DNA of 64,000 bases from Xylogone sp. PMI_703 (Eukaryota > Ascomycota > Leotiomycetes): the NCBI GenBank assembly GCA_021399445.1, contig JAJTUQ010000001.1, positions 8,928,001-8,992,000 on the forward strand. The letters run 5' to 3'. Within the stretch, counting starts at the first letter, position 1; each line of letters begins with the position of its first letter. The notes beneath the pieces were generated by a model. The model had not been told where the DNA came from and did no database searches. It saw only the letters and a program-made list of their open reading frames with translations. The position numbers and the translations under genes were made by a program. Shown here one piece after another: positions 32,815 to 45,008 of the stretch.

Positions 32815-35800
32815 TCATCCACCGAACTTGAGTGTTTCCCTTGCGTCACTGACCACTCTACCCCATTCTAGCAGAAGCCGAAACATATATATCTGCATGT
32901 CCTGCTTCCGTAATGCTCTTTGTGCCCATTTTCTCCCTTGCTCTGCGATCTCCATCGCAATTATTTCTCCGTCACTGTCAACGACATCTCCTTTTGTTCC
33001 TCTAGTCCTGCCAGCAAGAAACTCTACCACGGCCCAGAAGCCGGAGCCCAGCCGCGCATCGACGGGGACATAATGGAGCCACGGCTGCAAACGCTCATCA
33101 TACCAGGTGCGGAAGAGTGCAGCACGGTAAACCAGACTGCGGCTGTTCAAGAAGGGTAAAAACCGGCCACTGAACCCAGCACCATCCATATCCATAAGAT
33201 GTCGGAAACGCCAGTGCTCATTAAAAGGTGTAGCTGGTGGTAAAGGTCTAGGTTCTCTCGATTCAAAGCCACCTCGCTGCTCCTCATTGTCGTATACAAC
33301 GCTACCCCATAAACCAAACATATCTAGCTCTGCTAAACAGTCAGCAGCATGGCATTTAGATACATCTCCAGTAAAAGAGACATTAATGCCGAGAGATGTC
33401 TTCAAGCTAGCTCGAGGTGAGGTAGCCACCCTCTGGTAACTCTCGTGTACGAAGCGTGCGCGTAGAAAGCCAGTCCATGATCCATCGGCCGCGTAGCCGT
33501 CCGAGCTCGAACCCCTCCAAAAGATGCTGTTAGTCTTCTCTTCCCAGGGCAGATCTTCCTCCTCATTATAAATACTCTTGTCGTCAAAATTCCATGGCGA
33601 AGGAATCAGGATGTCTGAGAATCCTCCCATGCGCCCCTGGCTGAACACTGGGAACAATGTGTTGCTACCGATCATGGTGGACGGTGAAAGAGCAAGCCCA
33701 CTGAGGTAAGCTATATCTGGCTGATGGCAGAGATCACTTGCTAATGACACGTTGGCTATCACGGCGCCTTCTCGTGTCAAAACAGAATGTGGCGCCATAC
33801 ATTCTACACACACCGTACTCCAATCCCACCAGCGACTGTCTCTTGCAAGAGAGTGTGGCGGGCAGGATGGGGCCACAAAATCGTAAAATATTTGCTTACG
33901 GATATTGTCTGTGAAGTGTGATGAGATGATAGTTTTGCCTTCCTCCCCGATTGGCTCTGGAAACTCGGTCCACCAGGTAGATGAATTGAGGTCACTTTTC
34001 GAAGACTTGTCTGTGATCTGTTGGTTGAGCTGCTCTCGAGCCTCTTTAGCTCTGATCTTTAAAATTTGCATCTCCTCGAATGGAATGGCCACACGACACT
34101 CATCAGCTAGGTTGATAGGTAGAATCATATCCGGTAGCCACTCGACGAACGGTTCGATCATTTTCTCGAATGAGTCCGTCATCCATCGATGGGTAGGATA
34201 GATATACGGAGACTGCTCGATAGTACCATTCCGAATTCGAATGCCACCGATCTCGTGACTTGAATACTGGAGCGCATGAATTATCCTCTCCCTAATAACT
34301 GAGGGTTTGAGACCCCAAAACGGAAGTAGATCTTCATTTATCTGATCAAAAGTGTCCATAATAGGTGATCCATTTTCCATGGCGAACTCAACCCACTTGT
34401 CGAAGTTCGGCGGAGGCGGGATTTGATATTGCAGCTGGTACTGTGTAACAGCATCTGCAAGAGTTGTGCTCGTTGCTGCTCTGGCTAGCCACTTCTCGGA
34501 CTCACCACGAGCAGCCGTCACTAAAATATCAATAGCAGTGTGCATAGAGAGTTGGATAGGAGGTTCGGAAGCGAAGGCTGCAAAGGCTATACATAAACCA
34601 ACAGCCCCGATGTAGCAGAGAAGAAGCCATCGATGCAGCATGTCCGTGGCAGACGGTCGCGGATTATTCTGCGGATAGATGGCTAGATACCATAAAGGCC
34701 CAGTCAAGACTGCCGCCGCAGATATCTTTTGAAGAACTTCTCTTCCGCATAATGGTAATAGCAATGGCGCCAGCTCATAGCGAGGGATGTATAGGCCAAA
34801 ATAACCCAGACTCGTGATGGCCAAGGCAATAGTAGTTGGGTGGAGGACTACTGCAAGTGATAATCCAGAGAAGAGAACAATTACTACAATGAATGAATCG
34901 ACTGCCAGATCTCGGAGATCAGTCCAGTGAAGATGGAAGAGCCAAAAGAAGTTGCGATCAACGCTCCACCAAGGAATGGCTAGAAAAAGTGTACAGGCTG
35001 CAGCGCTGAAGAATAGAGTGGCCGTAAACTTCGAAATGTCTAGATCCTCTTCCATCTCACGACGGCCTAGCCGGGAGAAACACACAATTATTGCGGCATC
35101 GGCAACGCAACAGGCGATCTGGGCGCCCGGTATCAAGATATGCCACTGCTGTCCGAAACTGGGGCATACGGTACCCGTTGGCATATGGATAGAGCTCAAG
35201 GCAGACGCGGCTGAGAAGGCCCAGGCAAGAGAGAAGACCCCATAAGCTAGCTTCGACAGGGTCCCTTTAGAGTGAGCTGGACTCTGTAGCGACTCATCAA
35301 ATCCCGAGCCGAGAGAAAGAGTAGTTGAAGAGCTGATGAGATCGAAAGTGAAAACGAAGAAAGGTAGAAAGACCTGAACATGACGTCATAAAGTAAATAT
35401 TAGAACCATAATCATCTAATCTCATCTAGATTGAAGGAATGGGGAACTAACCTCTAGCCCTCGCCAAGAACATTGCGCGGTACGGGTGATGTACCAGTAT
35501 AAGGCGGTTCTTAATACTAAGGAACATAATAAAAGGAGAAACAAGAGTCTCAAGTTTTTAATTTTATCCGAGCCATATTTAAACAAATATGAGGCATGCA
35601 GTCTGCCTGGTTCCGGATGATATGGATATGGACGGATACCATCTTTTGGCGGTATATTAAATATGTCAAGAGGCTCTCGGCGGTGATCCTTATTTATGTA
35701 TCGCCTTGAAGTAACCAGAAGTATGCCGCTGACTAGGAAGACAGAGAATGAGAGGTGTAAGGGACGCTCTAAGGTAAAATCAGTATGTTGTCCGAAAAGG

Positions 35801-36089
35801 TTATGTATGTTCATGGACGAGTGAAACTTACCAAAAGCCGCACTCGTTAGATATCTGTTCGACAGAACATAAGTGCCGAGAATCAAACTACTATAAACCA
35901 AGCGTCAGTAGCGCAGCCTCGCAAAGTCCCAAGACTCATCCATGACGACTCCCAAGCCAGATGCACCAAACTTCAAACGGGCCATCGAGAACCAAAGCAG
36001 CCACTGGTAACGAATAATTGAGTAAGAGAATGTCTCAATGCTTACAGCAAAGCCAAGATGTTCCGACTACCGCTTCCACATAGCATCAT
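32815..36089 (-). CDS. GT90 (CAP10-like) membrane glycosyltransferase; N-terminus unresolved
   Basis: Two large exons are secure: one ending at 35452 and one at 35373-32815 (853 codons with stop), joined by a 72-nt intron (GTTAGT...TTCAG). The N-terminal half is strongly hydrophobic with about 8-10 membrane helices (for example SFIVVIVLFSGLSLAVVL). The C-terminal half is a CAP10/GT90 catalytic domain: DILIPSPWNF, NSIFWRGSSSDGY, WRFRHLMDMDGAGFSGRF, NSRSLVYRAALFRTWYDERL, LGSGFWAVVEF. GT90 enzymes transfer xylose or related sugars in the secretory pathway, as in cryptococcal Cap10/Cxt1 (established for the family). Upstream, SLMMLCGSGSRNILALL (ATG at 36089) and WLLWFSMARLKFGASGLG are clearly part of the gene. 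The first junction is one base out of phase, and an in-frame TGA follows DFARLRY about 20 bp before the next secure exon. Either an unusual splice or an N-terminal lesion exists. Confidence 0.8.
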
Positions 36090-39000
36090 GAGGCTGATGC
36101 ATCGGAGCGGTAAGAGCCGACCAAGGTAGAGCTTAAAAGGAAAGAACGGTAGATTTAGAAGAGTCTAACGGATGCCGAAGGAGGATTCAACAAAGGATAT
36201 TACATTAGTTACACCTTTTAGCTAAATCGTCGGCAGGGTCTTAGAGTGTGACAAGCTTCGCCACGGTTTGACGCAGGTCTTATTTTTAATTATATAGGTT
36301 AGGAATCTCTATGATCTGACAGGCGGGGGATATTACATTACTTACCTAATGAGGCCAACTGCCAAGACTCGCATAACCCTATTAACAATAAGAATCGATT
36401 CTTGGTCGCACTTATACGAACTCCGTATCCAGCTAGTAGATTGCACAGGCAACGATTTGCAGAAGAAGGATTCGTTGGTGTTTCTAGGTTGTTTTGGGGT
36501 GGTTATGCTACCCAAAGCCGGCTACTACTTGCGAGCCATCCCAGCGCACCTCTATGGGTACGCGTACAGAACAACCACCCCGCAGTTTACCAGTACTACA
36601 GTACAACGTGCGTGATCCTGCGGTGAACGATTACTGAGACATTGTCGAGTAGACAAATATTTTGTACGGTTTGGAACTTTCGCAGGGCACTGAGGTAGCG
36701 TCTTACCAAAGCTAATATAAGAATTGCTTCGTAAAGACCCGAACTAATACTGGATAGAGTGCACTGGTTACACTGATATATTATGAGTGGAGCGCAGGAC
36801 CCCTAACCACCGCACACAGGCTGCTTCTATCGAACAAAAAAATTTCAGCTGTGTCCATCCGCTGGCAACCGTTGGAATCCTACGGCATTAGGCTCCAGCG
36901 TTGCTCGATCACGTGATGAGAACGACGCGGCTGTAATGGTCCATAGCAATAATCATCCACGACAACGGTAGAACTGAAGGCCGAGGAAGCGAGCTAAACC
37001 AATTAGCACTTTTACCACAGAGTACGGCACAGGAAAATGTTGGGGAAACCGATTGCGGACTAGCTGGCGGCGCTGCCCTGCCACATCACCGCCCCAACAC
37101 TGCTGCTACTGTACGTAAGTATCCATCTGTCGGAACGGAGGTTCCGGCCGGTTGATGAGGGTCAAGAATCAATTGACTAGTAAGTAACTCTCCCGTAACT
37201 TAACGAGCTTAACCTTCTGACTCCGTACGTTGCCATCGGCCGTGGTCGGCTTGGTACGGTACCTCCGCAATGATACGGGCCAACGACGAGGATTTCCTCG
37301 CATATCAGGGTTCTCCTGACTACCGGTATGCCTAACAAGATTACCAGTGATTACTTATTGTGTCTCAGGGTTGCATCGTCGATTTGAGAAGCACAGGCCA
37401 CGATGGTGGTTTCAGCCCTGTACCAGGTACGGTATTGACACTGTGCCCTCCCTGGTTACCGGTAGAATGATTATCGGAGTGGCCACGTCAGATCGCCTGT
37501 CTTTACTCAATAACACAAGCATATGGAATGCTTTGCTGTAGATAAAGTTGGTCAAGTAACCCATGCCCTCGTAATATCAGCAAGAATTAGCACAGACGGC
37601 TCAACCCGAAGATCATGGGACAAACACAGTACGAGAAGGAGATTGCTGATTGATCTCAGGTCTTGAACTCTCATTCGTAACCGTTCATCATGCTGTCTAT
37701 ATATTCCAACTTTAATCTTCTGTATACGTCTTGGACTACTGCTCGTCTTTTTGCCGAAGGACAGCATTGTTAATCCTCTCTAAAGACACGTAAGGACTTG
37801 GAATGAAATAAACTAAGTACCCTTTACTCATTAATCAAGAAGACTACCATTTTTCTTGATGTTGAAATTAGGGTAAGAAATAGTTGAGTCTAGGTTCCAG
37901 GGCGCACTTAGCCCAACCCAGACATGGCCACCGTACAATGTAACTCAATCTAAGTTGATTTTCCTATTTGGACTTAGTATTCTAGTAGCTTCACACCTCA
38001 ACCAATGACCTTGCTACCCATCACCAGCTAGATGTTTAAATCATAATTACCTAAGTATAGCATATTACTTTGCCAGCGGTTATTCTCACTGCTAGCAGAG
38101 CTCTCAATGGGGAGGCAAGTTGGTAGCATAGTATATATAGTCAGCTAAATCACGTAATCGTAGGTAACACTAGGTGGCAGCACTTTGTTCTATCACGACG
38201 AATTGTCTGTTTTAAACGAAAAGTTACTAAAGAAAACACCATCTTGAGGCTTGTAATTCTCCATCTCGGTGATATTCAAACTTACTCAGTTGATCCGAAT
38301 CAGGGATTACAACGTCTTTACCAAGTAATTTATAAGATGGTTAATAGGGCGCCGATTTCAAGGCCTTTGCTTGAGCTCAGTAAGTTACGTCAGTCCACTA
38401 TGTTACATATAAGGTCTAGTGCTTTCCTCTTAGGTAAAACACTCTCATTTGGTCCAACGGTGGTTTTCAACCTTTTTTTAATAGGATCTCCTTTGTTCTC
38501 ATTATCTTACTCGCAACTCCCTTTTTTCACAGCGAATTTTTTGTCTAACTTGCCCCATATTTCTCCTTTCTTGTTTTACCACTAATGTGGTGGTAGATTT
38601 TAATAGAAATCTATGAGTGCTAATATTACTTCTCTTTTACCGTAAAATTTCCATTCAGATCTCAGCATATATAAGGAAATCTCGGGCAATGAACATAAAA
38701 GTCAGCAAAGGACAGAACTGGCGACAGACCAAAAATCATCTCTCAGAAAGAGCCAAGGTATATATAATAATAAGGGAGAAACAGGGAAAAAAGGTACAAT
38801 CTGTCAGGATCGCTTCAACGGTTGGTTTCATTGAACAGCTAATGTCAACGGCGAACGTAAGGTGGTAACCATCAAGCACTGTACATTTGTAAGAAATTTT
38901 TTGGTTGGTAAATAAAGGAGCCTGATGGAGTCTGCATGCTTCTCGTGTTTGCTGAAACGAGGTGTGGTGACACAACGCAATATAGCTTCTATTTATCACC

Positions 39001-40079
39001 TTTCAGCCTCGAAGCATAGCAGCCTTGCGCCTGGTCATACTCAGCTATTATGGGTGTTGCTAAACAAATCACATGTTTTTCTAAGCCACCCACATTTAAC
39101 TTCCAATTGAATAGTATTTTGTAAATGAAATTGCATCCTTACTTTATTGTAATGGTCAGCGAGAACGATGCTAATGGCAGGCTTTCGTTTCAAGTAGATT
39201 CATTAGAACTATCTACGTTGAACGACTCATAGATTCATCTATCATTTGGACTGTGTGCTCGATCAGTTACTCGTGTTCATTACTGCAGCCTGATTGATAT
39301 TTGTCCTAGTTATGCCTCAATACTAGTGTTCCTCGAAGATTCGGAATTTAGAGCTTAAGGCTTCATTAATGCAAATACAAGAATATCAAAAGGAAACTAA
39401 CGCGTATTACACTATTATCCATAGCTGTGGTCTCAGCACAACGTTAGATTCGTAGGCAACAGTTCTCGCAGCCGTGGCTTAGAGAGTGGGTATGCACTGC
39501 ATCACTTGGAGAGCCTTGCGCCCCATGCATGACAGGCTATTCGCATTGTTCCTATAGCGAATCATCGCCTTTAGAAATGGTAACTACTTGCAATTCTGCC
39601 TTACAAGAGATTCTTTATTTTTGACCGCCCCGTTTAAACAGAATAATAGATGCAAAGTGCCTTGCCCGTTGCGGGGAGTCGATGTCATCAGGTTTGCTAT
39701 ACTGGATTGTTAGGATTTATTTTGAGGGGCTGTGCCCACACTCTCCTCAATAATCTCCACGGAAGTTGTTGGATGCATGCAGAAGCAAAATACCAATACC
39801 TTAACATGGCATAGCCTCGACATACCCAAAGAGTTGTCTATAAACCCACTATTAAACATATGAGAATGTGTCCTCCGATCATGAGGAATGATATATAGTC
39901 TTAGTCTAGATATTGCTTACAAAAATCGTTTTAAGGCCCTTGAGTCCATAACCATCCGTAGAACTCGGCGGCTCCACATTATCACTTGTAGGTTCTTGCT
40001 TACCATCCTTTGGTCGTTATACAAACCCCTCTATCATACTAACGTATTTATAGTGTCACTGATTTAAGATCCTTATACA
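36090..40079. other. 4-kb gene-poor region
   Basis: I see no gene. Several 60-110-codon frames exist on both strands but have no initiation context, motif or splice pattern. A stretch at 36972-37000 (CTGAAGGCCGAGGAAGCGAGC) resembles one end of MITE family B. GGATATTACATTA recurs at 36198-36210 and 36328-36340. Unlike the right end of the window, this stretch is not AT-rich. Confidence 0.5.
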
Positions 40080-41298
40080 ATGATTCTGGAAAAACTCCGT
40101 TCAGGCAAGAGCAAGCAGAATAAATCAGGTTAGCCTCACAGTTGTAGATAAATTCGAAATTCCCTGCTCGATAGCTATTAAAAATTATTAGACATTTTCG
40201 TCAACTAACCGTGGCTAAAAAGGCAAGATTCGGCCCTTTGGTCTTTCTGGTATCTCTACGTTGTATGAATCGGGTGAGTAATACATGCTATAAAACACTC
40301 CGATGAAACCTCAAACTAAGAATCAAAGATTTTGCCACCTATTTTGGGAAAGCTGTATTTGATTACAACTTGGCGATGGCGACGATACAACTAAACATGG
40401 TGAATAATCCGGTTAATATGAGTGTACGTTGCGCGTACCACTATCCACATCGTTCAACATCATCTTAACAAAATCGTAGGATGTCATCAAAGAACTAGAA
40501 AACACCTATAATATCCCTCAAACCAAAATTTCAGACAAGGAGAAAATCCAATATTCAGGTGCCTCGCTATTTACCTACCTTTTCTATATTTCGAAAGATT
40601 CTCTCGGAGATCGGACAAGAGTCACGCAGAAGTTATTATCTGATATCCTAGCAATCTGTGGGAAAAGGCAGAAAATGCCAATAGAGTTGGCATCAAATGA
40701 TATGCGCCAAGGTCTCAGCTCTAGATCAGATTCTAGCTCAAGGAGTTCTACACCTTGCAATCCTCTAAACCACGTCAGCTTGGATGTACCTAGTGAGAGT
40801 AATGATCGTGTGACACGCTACTCTACACCCACGAGCGAGTACCAGCCATTGACCCCGTCCACAGAAATATCTCAGATATCAGAGGTACACGTAACCCAAA
40901 CCCAACAGAGGTCCTCGGAGCAAATCCAACCTACGAATACAATTCCAATAGATGGACCGAATTGCATCCTTTGTCAGCGTCCGACCACTCGCGAAGTTAC
41001 CAAGATATGGAATCGTAATGGTCATGGTGGGAGACCATATTTTAGGTGCGGACACTGTGACAAATTCCATAGTTTTGCCGATAACCAAGGGATAAGCAAG
41101 CAAAATCCACTGTGCCAATGTGATCAACATAGCAGGTTAGAGCTTGCTGGCAGGTGGAAAGGCAGATCCCCATACTTTACTTGTGCGACTGGTGCTTGCA
41201 ACTTTTATAGTAAGCCTAATAATTCACAGAGTAAAGCGCTTACATCCATTATTGCTGAAATGCAGGGCACGAGCTTAAGGTCTGAACAGCGAGTGTGA
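40080..41298 (+). CDS. Protein with two GRF-like zinc motifs, 337 aa, four exons
   Basis: Exons 40080-40128, 40223-40273, 40329-40423 and 40480-41298 join in frame to 1014 bases. Donors are GTTAGC, GTGAGT and GTACGT, with acceptors AAAAAG, CAAAG and GTAG and CTAAC-like branch points. The N-terminal third (AVFDYNLAMATIQLNMVNNP, then SLFTYLFYISKDSLGDRTRV) looks helical. The middle is Ser/Thr-rich and probably disordered (SSRSDSSSRSSTP). The C-terminus has two tandem zinc-binding repeats of GRF character: CILC with GRPYFRCGHCDKFHSF, then LCQCDQHSRL with SPYFTCATGACNFY. GRF fingers bind single-stranded nucleic acids in topoisomerase 3-alpha, APE2 and NEIL3. No enzymatic domain accompanies them, so a nucleic-acid or protein adaptor role is inference. 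The short early exons are less certain than the last. Confidence 0.7.
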
Positions 41299-42984
41299 GA
41301 GACACTCACGATATAATATGAAGTTTCGTTTCTGCTAGCTACATGTGATTTATTTCATGACATTGTTCATATGTTTATGTCTTGAACTGAAGTCCCTTTG
41401 TCCTCGATGACTTTCGAGCGGTTGCAGGTTGTCTCACCTTTTGTTAAAACGTTGTAGACACTAGCTGTATGATAGTTTCGTCAAATATCAATTCACTTAC
41501 ATGAGAGTATTGATTCGGATCTAGACCATACAGATTGTGAGTAATAGAATTATATCACCTTTCTCAAGTAGGAAGCATCTTGGCTTTACTGTAATGCTAA
41601 ATGGTGCTAACCTGAAAAGTCCGTTCCAATTAATACGAAATCGAGACACAACACTCACCCTACCGGTTGAGTCGTATGGCAAAAAGTCTTCAGTCCGATA
41701 TATCGGCACTCCCGTCAGGTGTATTTTGAGGTCTAGGTATGTGGTCTTGATTCCAGTTCATTCTTAATTATGTTTCTACTAGAGGAATTTGAATCGGTTC
41801 TCTATCTCATAATAGCTAAGGTTAAAATTGCTAATAGAGCGCTAAATTAATTCTTTTATGACCAGTAAACCAGCCACAGGAAACATCTGAGCCAATAGTT
41901 TTATTGGGTGTTGTTGAATGGAGTAGTGCTAGTAAGGTGGTAGTACTACCGCAACAGAAGGACAGAAGGGCAGTAGTAAACGAATAGTACTTGCAAAAGA
42001 ACAGCACTAATCCTTGAGGCTCAGGCTCCTGTATTGCCCCGATTTACCTCACACTTTGCTTGTAGTGGTGCATGGCCAATAGAGCGCTAGCTACAAATGA
42101 TTGAGGAGAAGATTTTTATCAGAAGAGGGACTCAATTTTTAGTCACGTAATATGTACCATGCAAACATCTATAGACGAAGGAAAATTCTTCAGAAATTAA
42201 TTTTATATAAAAATACATACAAAATTGTAGGGTTATTACCTCTTCGGTGGTAATTTACTGTCTACTACCTTGGCCTACATCTATAGCACAGGCTAGGCTA
42301 TTAGAAATGTGAGGAGTATCATGAACAAGAGAAATACTAAAATGTCGGTTAGGTAGAACTCTAAAAAAGCACCAAATATACTTGAATTTGGTAGCCTTTT
42401 AACCATTACATCATTAAATAAAGGTAATGTTCGGATTATGGAATCTCTAGGGACACTAATGCAGGGGCCGGGTTTAGGATGGTGGAGGACCGGATATGCT
42501 AATTAACTCCGCCAATTCTTGCATTACCGGTGCCAGAATCCAGTGTGGCCGAGAAGATTCATTCGGTATATATTATCGATAGTAACGTATATATTATAAG
42601 CATACGGATCTCATCTAGGAAGCTCCAGAGATTGTTAACAGTGTTGGCAAAAATATCAAATAATCAATAATCAAATCAAATCAATTCCAATACTGCTGTC
42701 AACCTTGGAGGACACGGACATATCACGTATTGTTGCCGTGTTTACAACTCAGCCAGACAGTCCCCTCAACCAGCCACTGGTATATAATTTAGGCACGAAC
42801 GAGATATTGGCAATCATAGAACCACATTTCATCCGCCTTATATGAAGAGATAGTCCACCATAATCGACTCTAAAATTGAGTCCTAGCTTTCGTTCATAGG
42901 CATCCAGCTGTTGTGAAATTTCTCTCTACTGAGTTGACATGAATTCAAAACAAGTATCCAATCGAAATACCCATCAGTAGCGTC
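41299..42984. other. Intergenic region
   Basis: About 1.7 kb with no supported gene. A local repeat of GTAGTACTAC / GCAGTAG motifs lies at 41920-42000. Confidence 0.5.
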
Positions 42985-44034
42985 ATGTCTCGGTACGAGG
43001 CTGCACATAAAAACATAAAAGGTCCAAGAGATGACCGTCCGACGGCTCTCCAGATCGTGAAGGATGAAGGGATGGAGAATAAGCTGAAAGGAAAAGTGAT
43101 AGTAATTACCGGCACGTCTTCCGGTATTGGTGTTGAAACAGCTCGTGCACTAGTCACGACTGGTGCGACACTATATTTGACAGCACGAGACCTCACCAAA
43201 ACTAAAGAGGCTTTGGGCGATATCCTAGGGTCAGGACGGGCAGAGCTGGTGCAGATGGATCTCACGTCTCTCGATTCCGTGCGCGCTGCAGCTAAATCTA
43301 TTCTAGAGAAATCCAACAACCAAGTGAATATTCTAATCAACAACGCCGGTGTAATGGCAGTTTCAGATCGCGAACTCACCAAAGATGGCCACGAAATGCA
43401 ATTTGGAACCAATCACCTCGCCCACTTCCTCCTTTTCCAGCTTCTAAAGCCAGCGCTTCTAGCCAGTTCGACTCCAGAGCTGCATTCCCGAGTCGTCAAT
43501 GTCACCTCTTCGGGCCATCGGTTCCAGAGCATCAACGACTCAGACAACTACGACTTCCAAAAGGGAGGATATAACCCCTGGGGCGCATACGGACAGTCGA
43601 AGACGGCTAATATATACATGGCGAACGAGATTGACCGCCGCTATGGATCCAAGGGCCTTCACGCCCTGAGTGCCCACCCTGGATCGATTGTGACCCCGCT
43701 ACAGAGACATCTTCCTCCCGGGGTGATGGAACAGGTGTCGAGTGAAGAAAGAAGGTTATTCAAGAGCCCGGAGCAAGGGGCTGCAACGACAGTTTGGGCG
43801 GCCATTGGGAAGGAGTGGGAGAATCGAGGGGGGAGGTATCTTGAGGATTGCTGCGAGCCTTCGCTTTGCGAGGATCTTAGTGATAGAATGGCTGTAGGAT
43901 ATGCAGCGCATGCATATGATCCCGAGAGAGAGGCTAGGCTGTGGAAGGATTCTTTGAAGCTTGTAGGGTTACAAGATGATAGCTGCGAGAGCAAAGCATT
44001 GATGATAAATGGTATCAGTTATTATTCACTGTAA
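42985..44034 (+). CDS. Short-chain dehydrogenase (retinol dehydrogenase/WWOX-like SDR), 349 aa
   Basis: One uninterrupted exon. Cofactor motif TGTSSGIG is at residues 42-49, NNAG at 119-122, the catalytic Ser is in VNVTSSG (about 174-177) and Tyr202-x3-Lys206 is in AYGQSK. TARD at about 66-69 follows the second strand, and an Arg there favours NADP(H). Length and the C-terminal extension match fungal RDH-type classical SDRs, which oxidise or reduce hydrophobic alcohols and ketones. The alternative start at residue 30 (MENKLKGKVIVITG) would remove a charged N-terminal leader; I keep the upstream ATG but either is possible. It lies in a compact set of intact genes, with the next gene only 203 bp away. 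Confidence 0.93.
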   Translation: MSRYEAAHKNIKGPRDDRPTALQIVKDEGMENKLKGKVIVITGTSSGIGVETARALVTTGATLYLTARDLTKTKEALGDILGSGRAELVQMDLTSLDSVRAAAKSILEKSNNQVNILINNAGVMAVSDRELTKDGHEMQFGTNHLAHFLLFQLLKPALLASSTPELHSRVVNVTSSGHRFQSINDSDNYDFQKGGYNPWGAYGQSKTANIYMANEIDRRYGSKGLHALSAHPGSIVTPLQRHLPPGVMEQVSSEERRLFKSPEQGAATTVWAAIGKEWENRGGRYLEDCCEPSLCEDLSDRMAVGYAAHAYDPEREARLWKDSLKLVGLQDDSCESKALMINGISYYSL

Positions 44035-44237
44035 GCTGCTGCATTTGAGTCAGCTTACTACATACTGTCTATATGACCTTTGTATGGAAAGGTACTGCGG
44101 AAATGTTTATTATTGATTACATATAAATCATTGATTAGGAACATCATTACATAGTTAACCTCTAGGACTAAGGACTGCCATCATCATAACTAAGAGACAA
44201 TTCCTCCTAAGGTAATTTCTCACGCCACTTCTAAACC

Positions 44238-45008
44238 TCAGTGAGAGATAGTCACTTCGTACTCAAGGCTATCCAAAGCCATAGCATAAACCGCGGTTGA
44301 TACATCCAACCCAACTGTACCAAGCAGCGAGATAAGGGGTCCAACAGGGGTAGCAGTATCCTGGACCGTGACTTCAACAATCGTGACGCCATTCAAGTTG
44401 CAGAAAGTTGCCTTCTGCAGGATAGCCTTGCCGAGAAGCACGATACCGGCTTCCTTGAGGATGCCCGTGCCAGCAGCTTTGTACTCCACGGTCTCAACCA
44501 CCTTGGAGCCATCGGGCTTGGTGCCAGTAAAGGCAAGGGTGCCGTCCACTGCTGGAATGATGGCCGAGTTATCCGTGGAGAGGAAGATGCCTAGGTAGGC
44601 TGACTTGAGGTCGAATGTCTCGCCAGCGTTGGGAACGGAAAAGGAGACGGAGGAAAGGGTATTGACGCCAATGAATTGTGACCCTTGGGTGGTTTGCAGG
44701 TCCGTGACGAATTGGCCCACTGGAGCGTCCTTGACTACAACAGCGCCATCATAGTTGAGGCCTTGATATGGGCTGGGCGGCTCGGCTGTGCTCAGGACTG
44801 GGAGGACATTGGCCTGGAGATCTTCGAACTAGACACGAAGCGTTATTAGCTTCGAAGTACCAATTGTGCTCTGCTTTGTAGTTAGGGGCTGAGAGCTCAC
44901 GGTAGCTAGATATGACTTCACGGTTGGGCCGCCTCCCGTACGACCGGCGATGATGCTGCCGAGTGCAACAGAAGCACAATGCGCCAGTACAAGAGCGCGA
45001 CAGAGCAT
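44238..45008 (-). CDS. Secreted hypothetical protein, 232 aa, two exons
   Basis: Exon 1 (45008-44901) encodes a signal peptide (MLCRALVLAHCASVALGSII) and a short linker. A 72-nt intron (GTGAGC...TAG) leads to exon 2 (44828-44238), for 699 bases in total. The mature chain begins FEDLQANVLPVLSTAEPPSP, then YQGLNYDGAVVVKDAPVGQF. The body is all-beta in appearance (VNTLSSVSFSVPNAGETFDL; GTLAFTGTKPDGSKVVETVE) and reads like a fungal extracellular domain that carries a structured carbohydrate- or surface-binding fold. Only one Cys remains in the mature part. I recognise no named family. It is intact and convergent with the SDR gene. Confidence 0.82.

Noticed and set aside
36349..36626. Two overlapping frames of 74-88 codons
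   Set aside because: Frames overlap each other, have no family features and lie in featureless DNA.
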